From a virus: 38,989 bases of DNA. Shown piece after piece: positions 10,498 through 18,651 of this stretch. The translations under genes were made by a program, and so were the position numbers. The notes beneath the pieces are model-generated. The model was not told the DNA's origin, made no database searches, and saw only the letters and a list, made by a program, of their open reading frames with translations. Each line of letters opens with the position of its first letter. The stretch's first letter is position 1. Where the stretch lies: positions 1 through 38,989 of the IMG/VR virus record IMGVR_UViG_3300010300_004031. One strand, 5' to 3'.

Positions 10498-12173
10498 AAT
10501 TGAAATTGTTTTTTGTCTATTCCGTTGTGATGATAGTTGTGAAATTTTTGTGTTCCTAAGTGTGGTAAAAACGCCATATCAAAATAACCATTATGTTCGC
10601 CTTGTCCTTCTAGGAAATGAAGATTTTCTAATTGTGGATCAAAAGGTATGACTTTATGAACATCTGGATGGTCTTCGAAAAAGGGAGCGTATTGAGGACT
10701 CGTTATTCCATATATGTCATACTCTGGATAAAGCTCTTTTAGATTAGATAGTAAACTATTTACCCATAAAACGTCTCCAGCTGATTGTGGCATCATTACA
10801 GCAATTCTTTTACCTTCATCTAACAAATCTTCAAATTTGATTTTTTTACCTTCATCCGTTTCCCAAGTGAAGTCGTAATCAATATCTGGCATCGCATCAA
10901 TAATATCTTCTAGTTTTTTCCCTACAGCTTCTATTGAATAATTTTCTATAGTATATTTGCGAGCCTTCCTCCCAATTTCTTTTCTTCTTTCTGGTTTCAT
11001 TTGCCAAACCTTTTTAAGTTGTTTAGCAATACTTGAAGGATATGTGGAGGCTTTGATAAATTGAGTTCCTGGTTCTCTGTACTCAGCCCAATCCAAAGAC
11101 ATACCACCACTTTCTGCTGTGCAAGAATCTTCGCCACAAGAATAGCTTGTGACCAATGTGATAAGCTCTGTTAACTTAGCTTCGAAGATAGGGATTTCCA
11201 TACCACCACTAGTAAATGGGTGACAATAAACATCCATCATATTATAGATTTCATTTAGTTGTTCTTCATCAACTCCGTCATTAACATTCGTGGTATTTAA
11301 AACTTTTTCAGTACCGCAGTGACCACATTTTTGTTCTTGTCCAGTAAATGGCCTCACTTCATAATTTGAACAAGCTTTACAAAAGTAAGTTGTTAAAATA
11401 TCTGCTGGGTCAATGTTTTTTTCTTTTATTAATCTTGGTATATCCCAGCCTTCAGACCAATGAGTGTGGAGTAAAAGTTTTGCTTTAGGGCAATCTTTTT
11501 TAAACATTTTAAAACCCTCTAAAATATTTGGCACACTTTTTCTTAATTGATTTCTGAACACGAATCCAACTATAAAATTATCAGACAAATTATATTTTTT
11601 TCTTAACTCATTTCTATTGCTGTTAGGCAACTTATAAAAATCTTCAGTGTTTACGGAACCATGTAATGTTTTCACATGATCGTGCCCTTCTTTTACCATA
11701 TCTTTTTCCGCAAATGAAGACCACACATAAAAGTTTTTTGTTTTTGGTGCCGCTTCTAACGCTTGAGGTAGGATAGGTTGACTATCTAATGTAGTCCAAA
11801 TCATGTGATTTAATTTATCCCACCAAGGTTTATCCCAGTATCCCGCAAAAGCCCAAATATCTTCAACACCAATATAAATGTCTGGTTTAAATTCTTTAAT
11901 AGCTGTATCAATCATTTCGGCACCATAACCAGCTTGTCTTGCTCTATGAGGGTCTGAGTTTAATTGTTGCAATAAAGCTTGATTATCTGGCAACGAACCC
12001 CTTGATTCCCAAGGCTTATTATTGGTTGTGGGGTTACTCCATTGAGAACCATTTGCTAATTCTATAATTTTATACTTTCCAGTTTTGTATAGGTATTGTA
12101 AAATATTTTTACAATGTTTTCCAAAACCAGTAAAAGCTCTAGAATTGTTAGAATGAAAAAGAATTGTTTTCAT
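10494..12173 (-). CDS. GT4-type glycosyltransferase with zinc ribbon, fused to N-terminal half of GT9
   Basis: Residues 1 to ~430 read as a GT-B glycosyltransferase of the GT4 type: an N-terminal Rossmann half opening with FHSNNSRAFTGFGKHCKNIL, a central VNTEDFY link, and a donor-side region with GGMEIPIFEAKL. Between them, at about residues 264-287, is a CxxC...CxxC zinc-ribbon-like insert (FCKAC...CGHCG), unusual inside this fold. From about residue 453 a new domain starts (RIAVMMPQSAGDVLWVNSLL), which is the N-terminal half of a GT9 transferase; it stops at residue 559 and continues in the next gene through an ATGA overlap. The upstream neighbour is coupled by TAATG. Probably cytoplasmic, acting on a host or virion glycan. 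Donor and acceptor cannot be read from sequence. Confidence 0.75.
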   Translation of the reverse strand: MKTILFHSNNSRAFTGFGKHCKNILQYLYKTGKYKIIELANGSQWSNPTTNNKPWESRGSLPDNQALLQQLNSDPHRARQAGYGAEMIDTAIKEFKPDIYIGVEDIWAFAGYWDKPWWDKLNHMIWTTLDSQPILPQALEAAPKTKNFYVWSSFAEKDMVKEGHDHVKTLHGSVNTEDFYKLPNSNRNELRKKYNLSDNFIVGFVFRNQLRKSVPNILEGFKMFKKDCPKAKLLLHTHWSEGWDIPRLIKEKNIDPADILTTYFCKACSNYEVRPFTGQEQKCGHCGTEKVLNTTNVNDGVDEEQLNEIYNMMDVYCHPFTSGGMEIPIFEAKLTELITLVTSYSCGEDSCTAESGGMSLDWAEYREPGTQFIKASTYPSSIAKQLKKVWQMKPERRKEIGRKARKYTIENYSIEAVGKKLEDIIDAMPDIDYDFTWETDEGKKIKFEDLLDEGKRIAVMMPQSAGDVLWVNSLLSNLKELYPEYDIYGITSPQYAPFFEDHPDVHKVIPFDPQLENLHFLEGQGEHNGYFDMAFLPHLGTQKFHNYHHNGIDKKQFQL

Positions 12174-12631
12174 TAAAACTTAAACAGTTTTTCTAAGTAT
12201 AATTCTAGTAAAACTTTTAACGCTCTAGCTTCACCTAACTCAACACCTATACCAAATTTTAAAGTGCTGTTTTTGATAACGCCCAAAGAAAAAGCTTTTG
12301 TGCCATTGTTTTTTTCGTATGGCTTAAATGAAATTGTAGTTTTATTATCATCAAATGTATGATACGCAGAAAACTCAGTGTATCTTTCAATCGCATGGAT
12401 AATAGACCCAACCTCATTTTCGTTTATCTTGCAGAAAATATTTTTTTCTGGATCTTTAGCGTTTCCACTAAAAGTTCCTGTTCTATTGGAAGCGTTCCAA
12501 CCAGCTTGTTTAATAGCTTGGATTAAAAAGATTGGCTTAACTGGATTGCCTTCTTTATCTTTATCAATAATTTTAAAAGAAAAAGCACAACCTGTATTCT
12601 TGGCATTTGGTTTGTAAAGATTGTATTGCAT
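12173..12631 (-). CDS. Candidate Whirly/PC4-like ssDNA-binding protein
   Basis: A 152-residue protein leading the leftward operon. It lacks an OB-fold SSB signature but its layout follows plant Whirly and PC4-like ssDNA-binding domains. There is an N-terminal strand YNLYKPN...CAFSF, a FCKINENEVGSIIHAIE segment comparable to the Whirly LSxxEVGxLI helix, strands TTISFKPYE and KAFSLGVIKNS, and a GEARALKVLLELYL C-terminal helix comparable to the Whirly GEFxVL helix. No other SSB was seen among the replication genes, so this is a plausible supplier of that function. Its ATG lies 8 nt after a TATAAT. The fold call is by pattern only; it may instead be an unrelated phage protein. Confidence 0.42.
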   Translation of the reverse strand: MQYNLYKPNAKNTGCAFSFKIIDKDKEGNPVKPIFLIQAIKQAGWNASNRTGTFSGNAKDPEKNIFCKINENEVGSIIHAIERYTEFSAYHTFDDNKTTISFKPYEKNNGTKAFSLGVIKNSTLKFGIGVELGEARALKVLLELYLEKLFKF

Positions 12632-12660
12632 ATGCGACTATTATACTGCATAAAGTGTAA
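12632..12660 (-). promoter_or_regulatory. Leftward promoter with -10 inside an inverted repeat
   Basis: A TATAAT box on the minus strand (12640-12645) lies 8 nt before the ATG at 12631, so transcripts would start at or next to the start codon. The box is centred in a 22-nt element with TATGC/GCATA arms that is 17/22 identical to the element before the helicase gene (23458). No good -35 box is present. Confidence 0.5.
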
Positions 12661-12689
12661 AATTCTATAGTTAATTTATAATATTTTAT
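12655..12689 (+). promoter_or_regulatory. Rightward promoter candidate
   Basis: A perfect TATAAT at 12677-12682 lies 7 nt before the ATG at 12690, again predicting a leaderless message. GTGTAA at 12655-12660 sits 16 nt upstream and could act as a weak -35 (3 of 6 matches). This 58-nt divergent gap must also drive the leftward operon. Confidence 0.42.
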
Positions 12690-13325
12690 ATGCCAAGAAA
12701 CATTAATTTACCCAAAGCAAGAGTTTTCATAAGAAAAGATATGTGGGGAGGATCTGGAGAAGAATTTGAACCTGCATGGTTGGTATCAGTAAGAGCATTA
12801 AGGGGTAGACCTTTTTGCTTTCAAGTATGGGTAGATAGTCATTGCGCTTGTTACGATAAAGTAAGACCCGATTGTTTGTATTGGAAAAAGCCAGAAAAAG
12901 ACCACGAAAAACTGGATTTAGTTGACGTGCAAATGTGGGAGTGTTTATCTAATGATATAGAATTATTTCATAAAGCTCAACTTGCTGACGTGCCTATGTT
13001 GGTTAACATGGGTGATGGCGACTTTGAAGAAGGTAATTATTGGTTTACTATTGACTGTGTGCCAGAAAAACAATCGCTTGGATATATGGATGTCGGTGAT
13101 TCTGATTTACTTGATGAGCATAAGGAAATGAATGTGATACGTCTCAAGAATGGTCAAATAGCTATTTACCCTAATAATAGATTAAAATGGATTCCAGAGT
13201 CTCTCAGTAGCACTGAAGCTATAAAAAGAATACCTAAGTGGAAAGTTGCAGAAAATGCTGTTTGGGATAAAGAATGGTTAGAACAACCATTTGAATTATT
13301 TGGTGACTCCGATTGGAGTTATTGA
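12690..13325 (+). CDS. Conserved-looking hypothetical protein, 211 aa
   Basis: I do not recognise this protein. It is 211 residues, acidic, rich in Trp (12 or more) and Cys, with no signal peptide or membrane segment. There is a short cysteine cluster at about residues 52-63 (HCACYDK...PDCLYW), too sparse to call a zinc site. The C-terminal half contains VIRLKNGQIAIYPNNRLKWIPES, which looks like compact beta strands. It is the only rightward gene between the tail-tip gene and the window end, driven from the divergent gap, and its stop overlaps that of the convergent pseudokinase gene by 7 nt. Expression opposite to its surroundings suggests a distinct timing class or a moron-like gene. Confidence 0.7.
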   Translation: MPRNINLPKARVFIRKDMWGGSGEEFEPAWLVSVRALRGRPFCFQVWVDSHCACYDKVRPDCLYWKKPEKDHEKLDLVDVQMWECLSNDIELFHKAQLADVPMLVNMGDGDFEEGNYWFTIDCVPEKQSLGYMDVGDSDLLDEHKEMNVIRLKNGQIAIYPNNRLKWIPESLSSTEAIKRIPKWKVAENAVWDKEWLEQPFELFGDSDWSY

Positions 13326-14437
13326 TCTTTTCCTAGTATATGTCCTGGAATTATAAAGCAAAATAAATCATTTATTGCTGGAGCTTCATCTGGAAATTTT
13401 TCTGTTACATAATCTTTAATTAGAGTATATGTTGCATAGTTTTTGTAAAACTTTTCCATATCTTCAGCACCTTCATTGATTAATAAAAATAATTGTTTGG
13501 AAAATAGGTCACTAAAAACAATTGCTGAGTTCACAGCCTCAGTGTCGAAGTATTTTTTTATAAATGTTTTTTGATTGTAATTCGCAACTAAATTAGAATT
13601 ATTGTAATACATTTTTAAAAATCTCATTAAATGACTTTTTGAGCGATTTAATTGAAGCGAGCATATTGTTTTATGTAAACTTGTGAATAAATCCAAGCAA
13701 TAACAATTGTCAAAATTAATTATTTTTATCATATCTTCTTTGTATAATATTGAAGAATATTTAATTGCAAAGTTTGAAAAAACCTCCTGCGAAGGGCTGT
13801 AGTTTTCATTGATAAAATCAGTGTTTTCATTTATTATGTTTCTGATTTCGTGAAGACCCAAACCATAATTAAAAGTCAATTCTTTACTCATTTCATTAGT
13901 GATATCTACGTTTAATATAGAGCGATCTATATCTAGTTTGTCTTGAAACGAAGGTAAATTACCTGTTGGTGATTCGTGAATTGTATCTAATACATTACAA
14001 AATGTTCCTAAATTATAGGTAAAATCTGATTTTTGTATATCTTCAAAAGAAAAGCCATTCTCAAAACTAGTGCAAAGATAATTAAACCCGTTGCCACCGC
14101 TAAAAGATTCAATTTTTGGACTAACTAAACCATAACCACTAAAACCAGTTGGCAAACTATTTAAGGCATCATATTCTTTTTGTAATGAATTAAATCCAGT
14201 AACGTATGATATTTTTAAAATTTTTCTAAATCCTTCATAATCTAAACAAAAAGTATCATACAAAAAGGATTCATTTATTTGTTTGATTTCTTGAACTTCT
14301 CCAAAGCCACTGATATTGTCATCACCTGTGCATATCGTGTTAATTACGCCAGATTCAAAGGAATCTACCTCTATAAAATCTTTTTTTAATCCAAAACTTA
14401 AAACTGGAGAATTAAATGCTATTTCCTTAAATGCCAT
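13319..14437 (-). CDS. APH-fold protein, probable pseudokinase
   Basis: A 372-residue protein with the outline of the aminoglycoside/choline phosphotransferase (APH) fold. The N-lobe carries a candidate ATP-site Lys (FRKILKIS, K75) and helix-C Glu (LQKEYDAL, E88). A hinge-like YLCTSFENG follows at 120-128, then TFCNVLDTIHES. Where the catalytic loop HGDLxxxN should be, residues 221-230 read SNFAIKYSSI, so the His, Asp and Asn are all replaced; the DFD motif reads NFD (241-243). Catalysis therefore looks lost, leaving binding or scaffolding as possible roles. Its ATG is 7 nt after a GTGTAAT motif and directly downstream of a terminator, so it is probably its own transcription unit. Confidence 0.6.
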   Translation of the reverse strand: MAFKEIAFNSPVLSFGLKKDFIEVDSFESGVINTICTGDDNISGFGEVQEIKQINESFLYDTFCLDYEGFRKILKISYVTGFNSLQKEYDALNSLPTGFSGYGLVSPKIESFSGGNGFNYLCTSFENGFSFEDIQKSDFTYNLGTFCNVLDTIHESPTGNLPSFQDKLDIDRSILNVDITNEMSKELTFNYGLGLHEIRNIINENTDFINENYSPSQEVFSNFAIKYSSILYKEDMIKIINFDNCYCLDLFTSLHKTICSLQLNRSKSHLMRFLKMYYNNSNLVANYNQKTFIKKYFDTEAVNSAIVFSDLFSKQLFLLINEGAEDMEKFYKNYATYTLIKDYVTEKFPDEAPAINDLFCFIIPGHILGKDQ

Positions 14438-14444
14438 AAGATAT

Positions 14445-14451
14445 ATTACAC
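14445..14451 (-). promoter_or_regulatory. GTGTAAT start-proximal motif
   Basis: GTGTAAT on the minus strand, 7 nt before the ATG at 14437, immediately after the U-tract of the upstream terminator. One of five genes with this motif at 7-8 nt from ATG; it may be a -10-like box of a leaderless promoter. Confidence 0.4.
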
Positions 14452-14476
14452 AAAAAGGGTGGTATTTCTACCACCC
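14452..14476 (-). terminator. Rho-independent terminator of the replication operon
   Basis: On the minus strand, a perfect 8-bp stem (GGGTGGTA / TACCACCC) closes a GAAA tetraloop and is followed by five T residues. It lies 8 nt past the stop of the small basic protein gene, so it ends the leftward replication operon. This is one of the two clearest terminators in the window. Confidence 0.9.
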
Positions 14477-14483
14477 CTTGCAA

Positions 14484-14693
14484 TTAGATACGAACTCCAC
14501 CAAGATTGATTCCACTCAGACTTGATTTAGCGAACTTTCGCGTTTGTTGAGCATTTCTGTCATGAATAACCACATATTGCGGTGTTTCTTTGACGAATTG
14601 AGCGTTAAATTGATCTCCGCTCTTTACTCTAAGGCCGAAAAAACGACCCTTGCTATTCTTCATAGCTTTTACTATACGATTTATTTTTCTCAT
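14484..14693 (-). CDS. Small basic protein, 69 aa
   Basis: I do not recognise this protein. It is 69 residues, strongly basic, with a beta-rich pattern (GRFFGLRVKSGDQFNAQFV, then YVVIHDRN) and a Gly-rich C-terminus (GINLGGVRI). The composition would suit a small SH3-like or nucleic-acid-binding barrel, but that is only a guess. It is the last gene of the replication operon, coupled to the Clp-like ATPase by an ATGA overlap, and a terminator follows 8 nt after its stop. Position and coupling make it likely to be a real expressed gene. Confidence 0.7.
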   Translation of the reverse strand: MRKINRIVKAMKNSKGRFFGLRVKSGDQFNAQFVKETPQYVVIHDRNAQQTRKFAKSSLSGINLGGVRI

Positions 14694-16078
14694 AAAAAAC
14701 CTATTTTATTTGTTACATTTATGTCAGTATTAGTTTTGACATTTTCAATATTAGTATTGAGTTTCTGTGCAAATATACCATATATGGTTTCCATGTCAAT
14801 CTTTTTTTGCTCTTTTTCGTCTGCAAAAAGTATTTTTGTTTTAGCGCCAGCTTCATCTAGTATATCAAAAGCTTTGTCTGGAAATTTTTTCTCTGGTAAA
14901 TACTCTGCGCAAAGTTCAATTATTTTCAATAAAACACTAGAAGTAAATTTTACATTGTGGAATTTTTCATAAGAAGATTTAGCTTTCTTTAAGAGTTCAA
15001 AGGTTTGTTCTTTTGTTGGTTCTAAGACATCTATTTTTTCAAAACGACGATTTAAAGCCGAGTCGCCTTTAAAATATTTTAAGTATTCATCTTTTGTGGT
15101 TGCACCTATACAAGCAAAACCCCCACGAGACAATACTGGTTTTAAGCTATTGGCTAAATCCAAACTACCTTCAGAGCTACCTGCTCCAACAATAGTGTGT
15201 ATCTCATCAATAAACAAAATATAGTCATCACTACTTGAAATTTCATCTATGATAGCTTTTACTTTTTCTTCCATTTGTCCTCTGTACATAGTTCCAGCAA
15301 GCACAGATGTCATATCTAAAGAAAGTATTTTTTTATTCTGTAAGAACTTTGGGCATTTCTTTTGTATTATTTTTTCAGCTAAACCCTCTACAATGGCTGT
15401 TTTACCAACACCAGCTTCTCCAACCAAAATGATATTACTTTTGTTTTTTCTTAGTAAAATTTCAAAAGATCTTTCTGTTTCTTTTTCTCTGCCAAAAATT
15501 TCAAAAGTTCCTCTGCTTTCAATCGTTTCGTTAATGTTTTCACACCACTCACTAATACCTTGAGCTTGCTTTTGTTTTGGTGGAGCTGAAGCAGGTTTAG
15601 AAACTTCCACCATTGGAGGTAGGCTAGTATCAATCCCATTCTTAATTATATACAAAAGTGTTGTACAAAATTTAATCACGTCAACTTGCAAACCAACAAA
15701 AAAAGCTCTGATCTCATTTCTTGTTTCCAATAAGGAAACTAAAATATGATCTAAACCTATAAAGTCATCTTTGTTTCTTTTGGATAGTTTTTGAGATGCA
15801 TCTAAAATTTCAAATATTTCGGGGGCAAAAACTTTATACTTTCTTTTTGGTTCTTTGTATTGTTCTAAAACCATTTCTAAAGCTTGAAGAAAGCCAGTTT
15901 TTATCCAGCCATTCATTTCCATACAGAAATCTATATTTGTGTGGTCAGATTGAAGAATAGCATATATGAGATGTATGTCTATAACTTTTAAATGTCCATA
16001 TTCGGACGCTATTTCTTGAGCTTCTAATAAGCAATTTTTAGCGGATGGTGTGAGGTTGTAACTTGAGAAGTCGGTCAT
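14690..16078 (-). CDS. Clp/HSP100-like AAA+ ATPase with only the D1 module
   Basis: A 462-residue AAA+ protein. Residues 1 to ~150 resemble the ClpA/ClpC N-terminal repeat domain (LTPSAKNCLLEAQEIA, GLDHILVSLLE). A Pro/Gln/Lys linker (about 160-175) leads to a D1-type AAA+ module: Walker A GEAGVGKT at ~219, Walker B LFIDEIH at ~287, sensor/arginine-finger stretch ALNRRFEKI at ~340, and a helical lid with FPDKAFDILDEAGA. Usual ClpA/B/C proteins run 750-850 residues with a second AAA+ domain and, in ClpA/C, a ClpP-docking loop; both are absent here. ATP-driven remodelling of a protein partner is likely. Its place directly after DnaE (ATGA overlap) suggests the partner is a replication protein, or that it does a job normally done by a clamp-loader-type ATPase; this is inference. 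Confidence 0.85.
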   Translation of the reverse strand: MTDFSSYNLTPSAKNCLLEAQEIASEYGHLKVIDIHLIYAILQSDHTNIDFCMEMNGWIKTGFLQALEMVLEQYKEPKRKYKVFAPEIFEILDASQKLSKRNKDDFIGLDHILVSLLETRNEIRAFFVGLQVDVIKFCTTLLYIIKNGIDTSLPPMVEVSKPASAPPKQKQAQGISEWCENINETIESRGTFEIFGREKETERSFEILLRKNKSNIILVGEAGVGKTAIVEGLAEKIIQKKCPKFLQNKKILSLDMTSVLAGTMYRGQMEEKVKAIIDEISSSDDYILFIDEIHTIVGAGSSEGSLDLANSLKPVLSRGGFACIGATTKDEYLKYFKGDSALNRRFEKIDVLEPTKEQTFELLKKAKSSYEKFHNVKFTSSVLLKIIELCAEYLPEKKFPDKAFDILDEAGAKTKILFADEKEQKKIDMETIYGIFAQKLNTNIENVKTNTDINVTNKIGFL

Positions 16079-18651
16079 TTTATTTCTGATAATCTTGTGT
16101 AAATTTTTTCATCAAGGATAGATAATTTTTCTCCAAATATAATATCTTCTCCCTTCGTTCCGTAAATAAAAACAATTTGTCCTTCTTTAGGCTTTTTACC
16201 ACCTTCATTTAGGTAATTGTCTAGAGTAGCTGACCTTCTGTTGTTGGTCATCATGAAATTAACTTTTCCATAATCATCTTGTATTTCAACTCTCATGTAC
16301 TTATTTCCAGCTCTGCTGGTTCTAGAGACGCAATCTGTCACGACTCCAACATACTTTACACGGTCATTTTGTTCAATTGACTTTAATTCCAAACTGTTGA
16401 CTAAGTTTTGGGTATCTTGGAAAACATTTTTAATCTCATTTGAGTGGCTATATCCCAAGTATTTGCGCTCAAAATACCAGTTAGCAAATACCAGATGTTC
16501 TTTATTTTTGTCGTATATTTGGCGATATTTGTCGTAATCTCTTTTAAATGTTTGAAATCTAGAGTCTTTCATTAAAGGTCTGCCGTCATCAGCGGGATAA
16601 TTTTCTTTTCTAACAAAGGCAATAGAATTTAAAATATCATAATTTAATTTAGCCCCAAGTTGTGTGAAATTTCTTTTTTCTCTTTGAGTTAGTAGGTTGA
16701 AAGCTTGAGCTTCCAAAACTAATCTACAACGATTCGCTACACCGCTAGAGCTATCACAAAAAGAATCCATCATACCACCTTGTATAAGTCCAGATAAAAC
16801 ACCAATATTGATTCCAGAATCTTTAGCTGATAGAAAGATATCATATTTGTTTTGTTCTAATAACTGAGAGTCTCTAAAATCTACAACATTTTCAAGTGTT
16901 TTTTCTGATACTCCTTTAACGCTGTTTAAGCCATATCTAATATTATTACCTTCAATAGAAAACTCAACTTTTGATTTGGCTAGATCTGGTGGTAAAAGCT
17001 TCATATCAAACAAGCAAAGTTCTTGGCTAATCAAAGCTATCTCTGCATGAGAATCTGGCTCGTGCTTTGTCATTTTAAGCAAAGACAAAAAGAATTCTTT
17101 TGAGTGATTAAATTTTAGGTAAGTTGTAATTGCCGCCAAAGTGGCGTAACTAATAGAGTGCGATTTGTTGAATGAATAATTAGCTGAATCTTCTGCAACT
17201 TTCCATAAAACTTTACCAACTTGCTTGGGTAAATTATTCTCCTCTATTTTTTCTTCAATCTTAGCTTTCCAAGCTGGCATTTGGTCTACTTTCTTTTTGC
17301 CAACAATACGTCTAAGTTGTTCCGCTTCATCAAGAGTAAAGCCAACTTTAACAGCCATCTTCATTAACTGTTCTTGGTATAAAGGAATGCCTCCAGTATA
17401 AGATAAGATATCATCAAAAAACTCGTGAACAGAACTGAACACGCTAGTTTTTACATAACTTGCATATGTATCTAAATAATCCAAAGCACCAGGGCGAGCA
17501 ATAGCAACCACGGCAGACAGTTCTTCAAGGTTGCGAGGAGCAATCTTTCTAGCTGCTTTAAAGTTTGTATCCGCTTCAATCTGGAAGAGACCCTTTGGTG
17601 CCTCAATGAATTTGAAGTTTTCATATATGTTATTTGACTCAACATCTATAGTTTCAATATCCATATCTAATTGTTTAAGAGTGTCATAAACAACAGATAA
17701 TGTTCTTAATCCCAAGATGTCGAATTTAACCATCAAAGATGCTACGTCATTCATGTCGTAACCAGATACATAATTACCGTCATTGGTTTTTTGCATCGGC
17801 ATAACTTCTTGTATATTGTAGAAGCTAATCGCAATCCCCGATGGGTGAACGCCAGTGTTCTTGTTTAATCCTTCTAGTTTTCTGGCAATGTTAAATACTT
17901 TAGGGTTGTCATCGCAAAACTTTTTAAGTTTCTCGCTTTCATCATAAGCTTTTTCTAACTTAAATACCTTTCCGAACTGTTTTGGAATAGAAGCGCTAAT
18001 ATCATTAACCTCTTCTTCTGAGAACCCTCCCACGATCTTTCCGCACTCCTTTACACACAATTTACTACTCAATGTGTTTAAAGTTAATATCTTACAAGTC
18101 TTACCTTTATGCTTATCTTCAATATATTTGATTACCTCGGCTCTTCTATCGTAACTGATATCATTGTCCACGTCAGCCAACAAAGAGCCGTCTAGGTACG
18201 TTATATCGTCAACAACGGTCTTTTTGGCTCTGCTTTTGGATACAAATCTCTCAAAAAACAGATCATACTTGATTGGGTCAATATTTGTTACTTTTAGTAA
18301 AAATAATACCAACGAGCCAGCGGCAGAACCACGACCTGGCCCAGTTGGTATATCATTCTCATGGCAAAAGTTTAAAACATCCCAGTTTAAAAGTATATAA
18401 TCAACAAACCCCAAATCTTTTAAAACAGATAGTTCCATCTTAACTCTGTCGTAGTATTCTTGTTTGTTTTCTAATTTATCAATACCTCTTTCTTTGACAC
18501 CTTTTAGGCATAACTCACGAAGCAAATCATAGTTAGATGATGTATTAGAAATACCTAACTCGTCATAGAATCTTTGCTCTACTTCAATCCCTGGTAATCT
18601 AACGCCAACTGGCATTGGTTGTTTAAATGATTCTAAATTTCTAATTCCCAT
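16075..18651 (-). CDS. dnaE: DNA polymerase III alpha (DnaE) without PHP domain: palm, fingers, OB
   Basis: Replicative C-family polymerase. Motifs in order: GPGRGSAAGSL at ~104, the catalytic pair within DVDND at ~158, the third catalytic Asp in KFDILGLRTL at ~308, LYQEQLMKMA and LRRIVGKKK in the fingers, SFNKSHSISYA at ~490, and an OB-fold at ~757-858 (KYVGVVTDCVSR). At 858 residues it lacks the ~270-residue N-terminal PHP domain. That part appears as a separate protein encoded at 19220-19915, with the exonuclease gene between the two. Between FERF and the first catalytic Asp there are about 23 residues, against about 9 in E. coli DnaE, so a small insertion sits beside the active site. No clear beta-clamp-binding peptide was spotted. 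It overlaps the exonuclease gene by 19 nt and the Clp-like gene by ATGA. Confidence 0.95.
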   Translation of the reverse strand: MGIRNLESFKQPMPVGVRLPGIEVEQRFYDELGISNTSSNYDLLRELCLKGVKERGIDKLENKQEYYDRVKMELSVLKDLGFVDYILLNWDVLNFCHENDIPTGPGRGSAAGSLVLFLLKVTNIDPIKYDLFFERFVSKSRAKKTVVDDITYLDGSLLADVDNDISYDRRAEVIKYIEDKHKGKTCKILTLNTLSSKLCVKECGKIVGGFSEEEVNDISASIPKQFGKVFKLEKAYDESEKLKKFCDDNPKVFNIARKLEGLNKNTGVHPSGIAISFYNIQEVMPMQKTNDGNYVSGYDMNDVASLMVKFDILGLRTLSVVYDTLKQLDMDIETIDVESNNIYENFKFIEAPKGLFQIEADTNFKAARKIAPRNLEELSAVVAIARPGALDYLDTYASYVKTSVFSSVHEFFDDILSYTGGIPLYQEQLMKMAVKVGFTLDEAEQLRRIVGKKKVDQMPAWKAKIEEKIEENNLPKQVGKVLWKVAEDSANYSFNKSHSISYATLAAITTYLKFNHSKEFFLSLLKMTKHEPDSHAEIALISQELCLFDMKLLPPDLAKSKVEFSIEGNNIRYGLNSVKGVSEKTLENVVDFRDSQLLEQNKYDIFLSAKDSGINIGVLSGLIQGGMMDSFCDSSSGVANRCRLVLEAQAFNLLTQREKRNFTQLGAKLNYDILNSIAFVRKENYPADDGRPLMKDSRFQTFKRDYDKYRQIYDKNKEHLVFANWYFERKYLGYSHSNEIKNVFQDTQNLVNSLELKSIEQNDRVKYVGVVTDCVSRTSRAGNKYMRVEIQDDYGKVNFMMTNNRRSATLDNYLNEGGKKPKEGQIVFIYGTKGEDIIFGEKLSILDEKIYTRLSEIK

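Noticed and set aside
10494-10520. Programmed -1 frameshift at the GT4/GT9 junction
   Set aside because: The A6-C run is not in the codon phase of a standard X XXY YYZ slippery site, and the ATGA overlap is enough for reinitiation. Kept only as a homopolymer-length question.
12640-12660. Resemblance of the divergent region to the lac promoter (TTTACACTTTATG)
   Set aside because: The match is short, the spacing to TATAAT is too small for a -35, and the sequence is AT-rich; coincidence.
16355-16361. Minus-strand GTGTAAA copies inside coding regions (for example in dnaE)
   Set aside because: A handful are expected by chance in AT-rich DNA; they are not next to starts.
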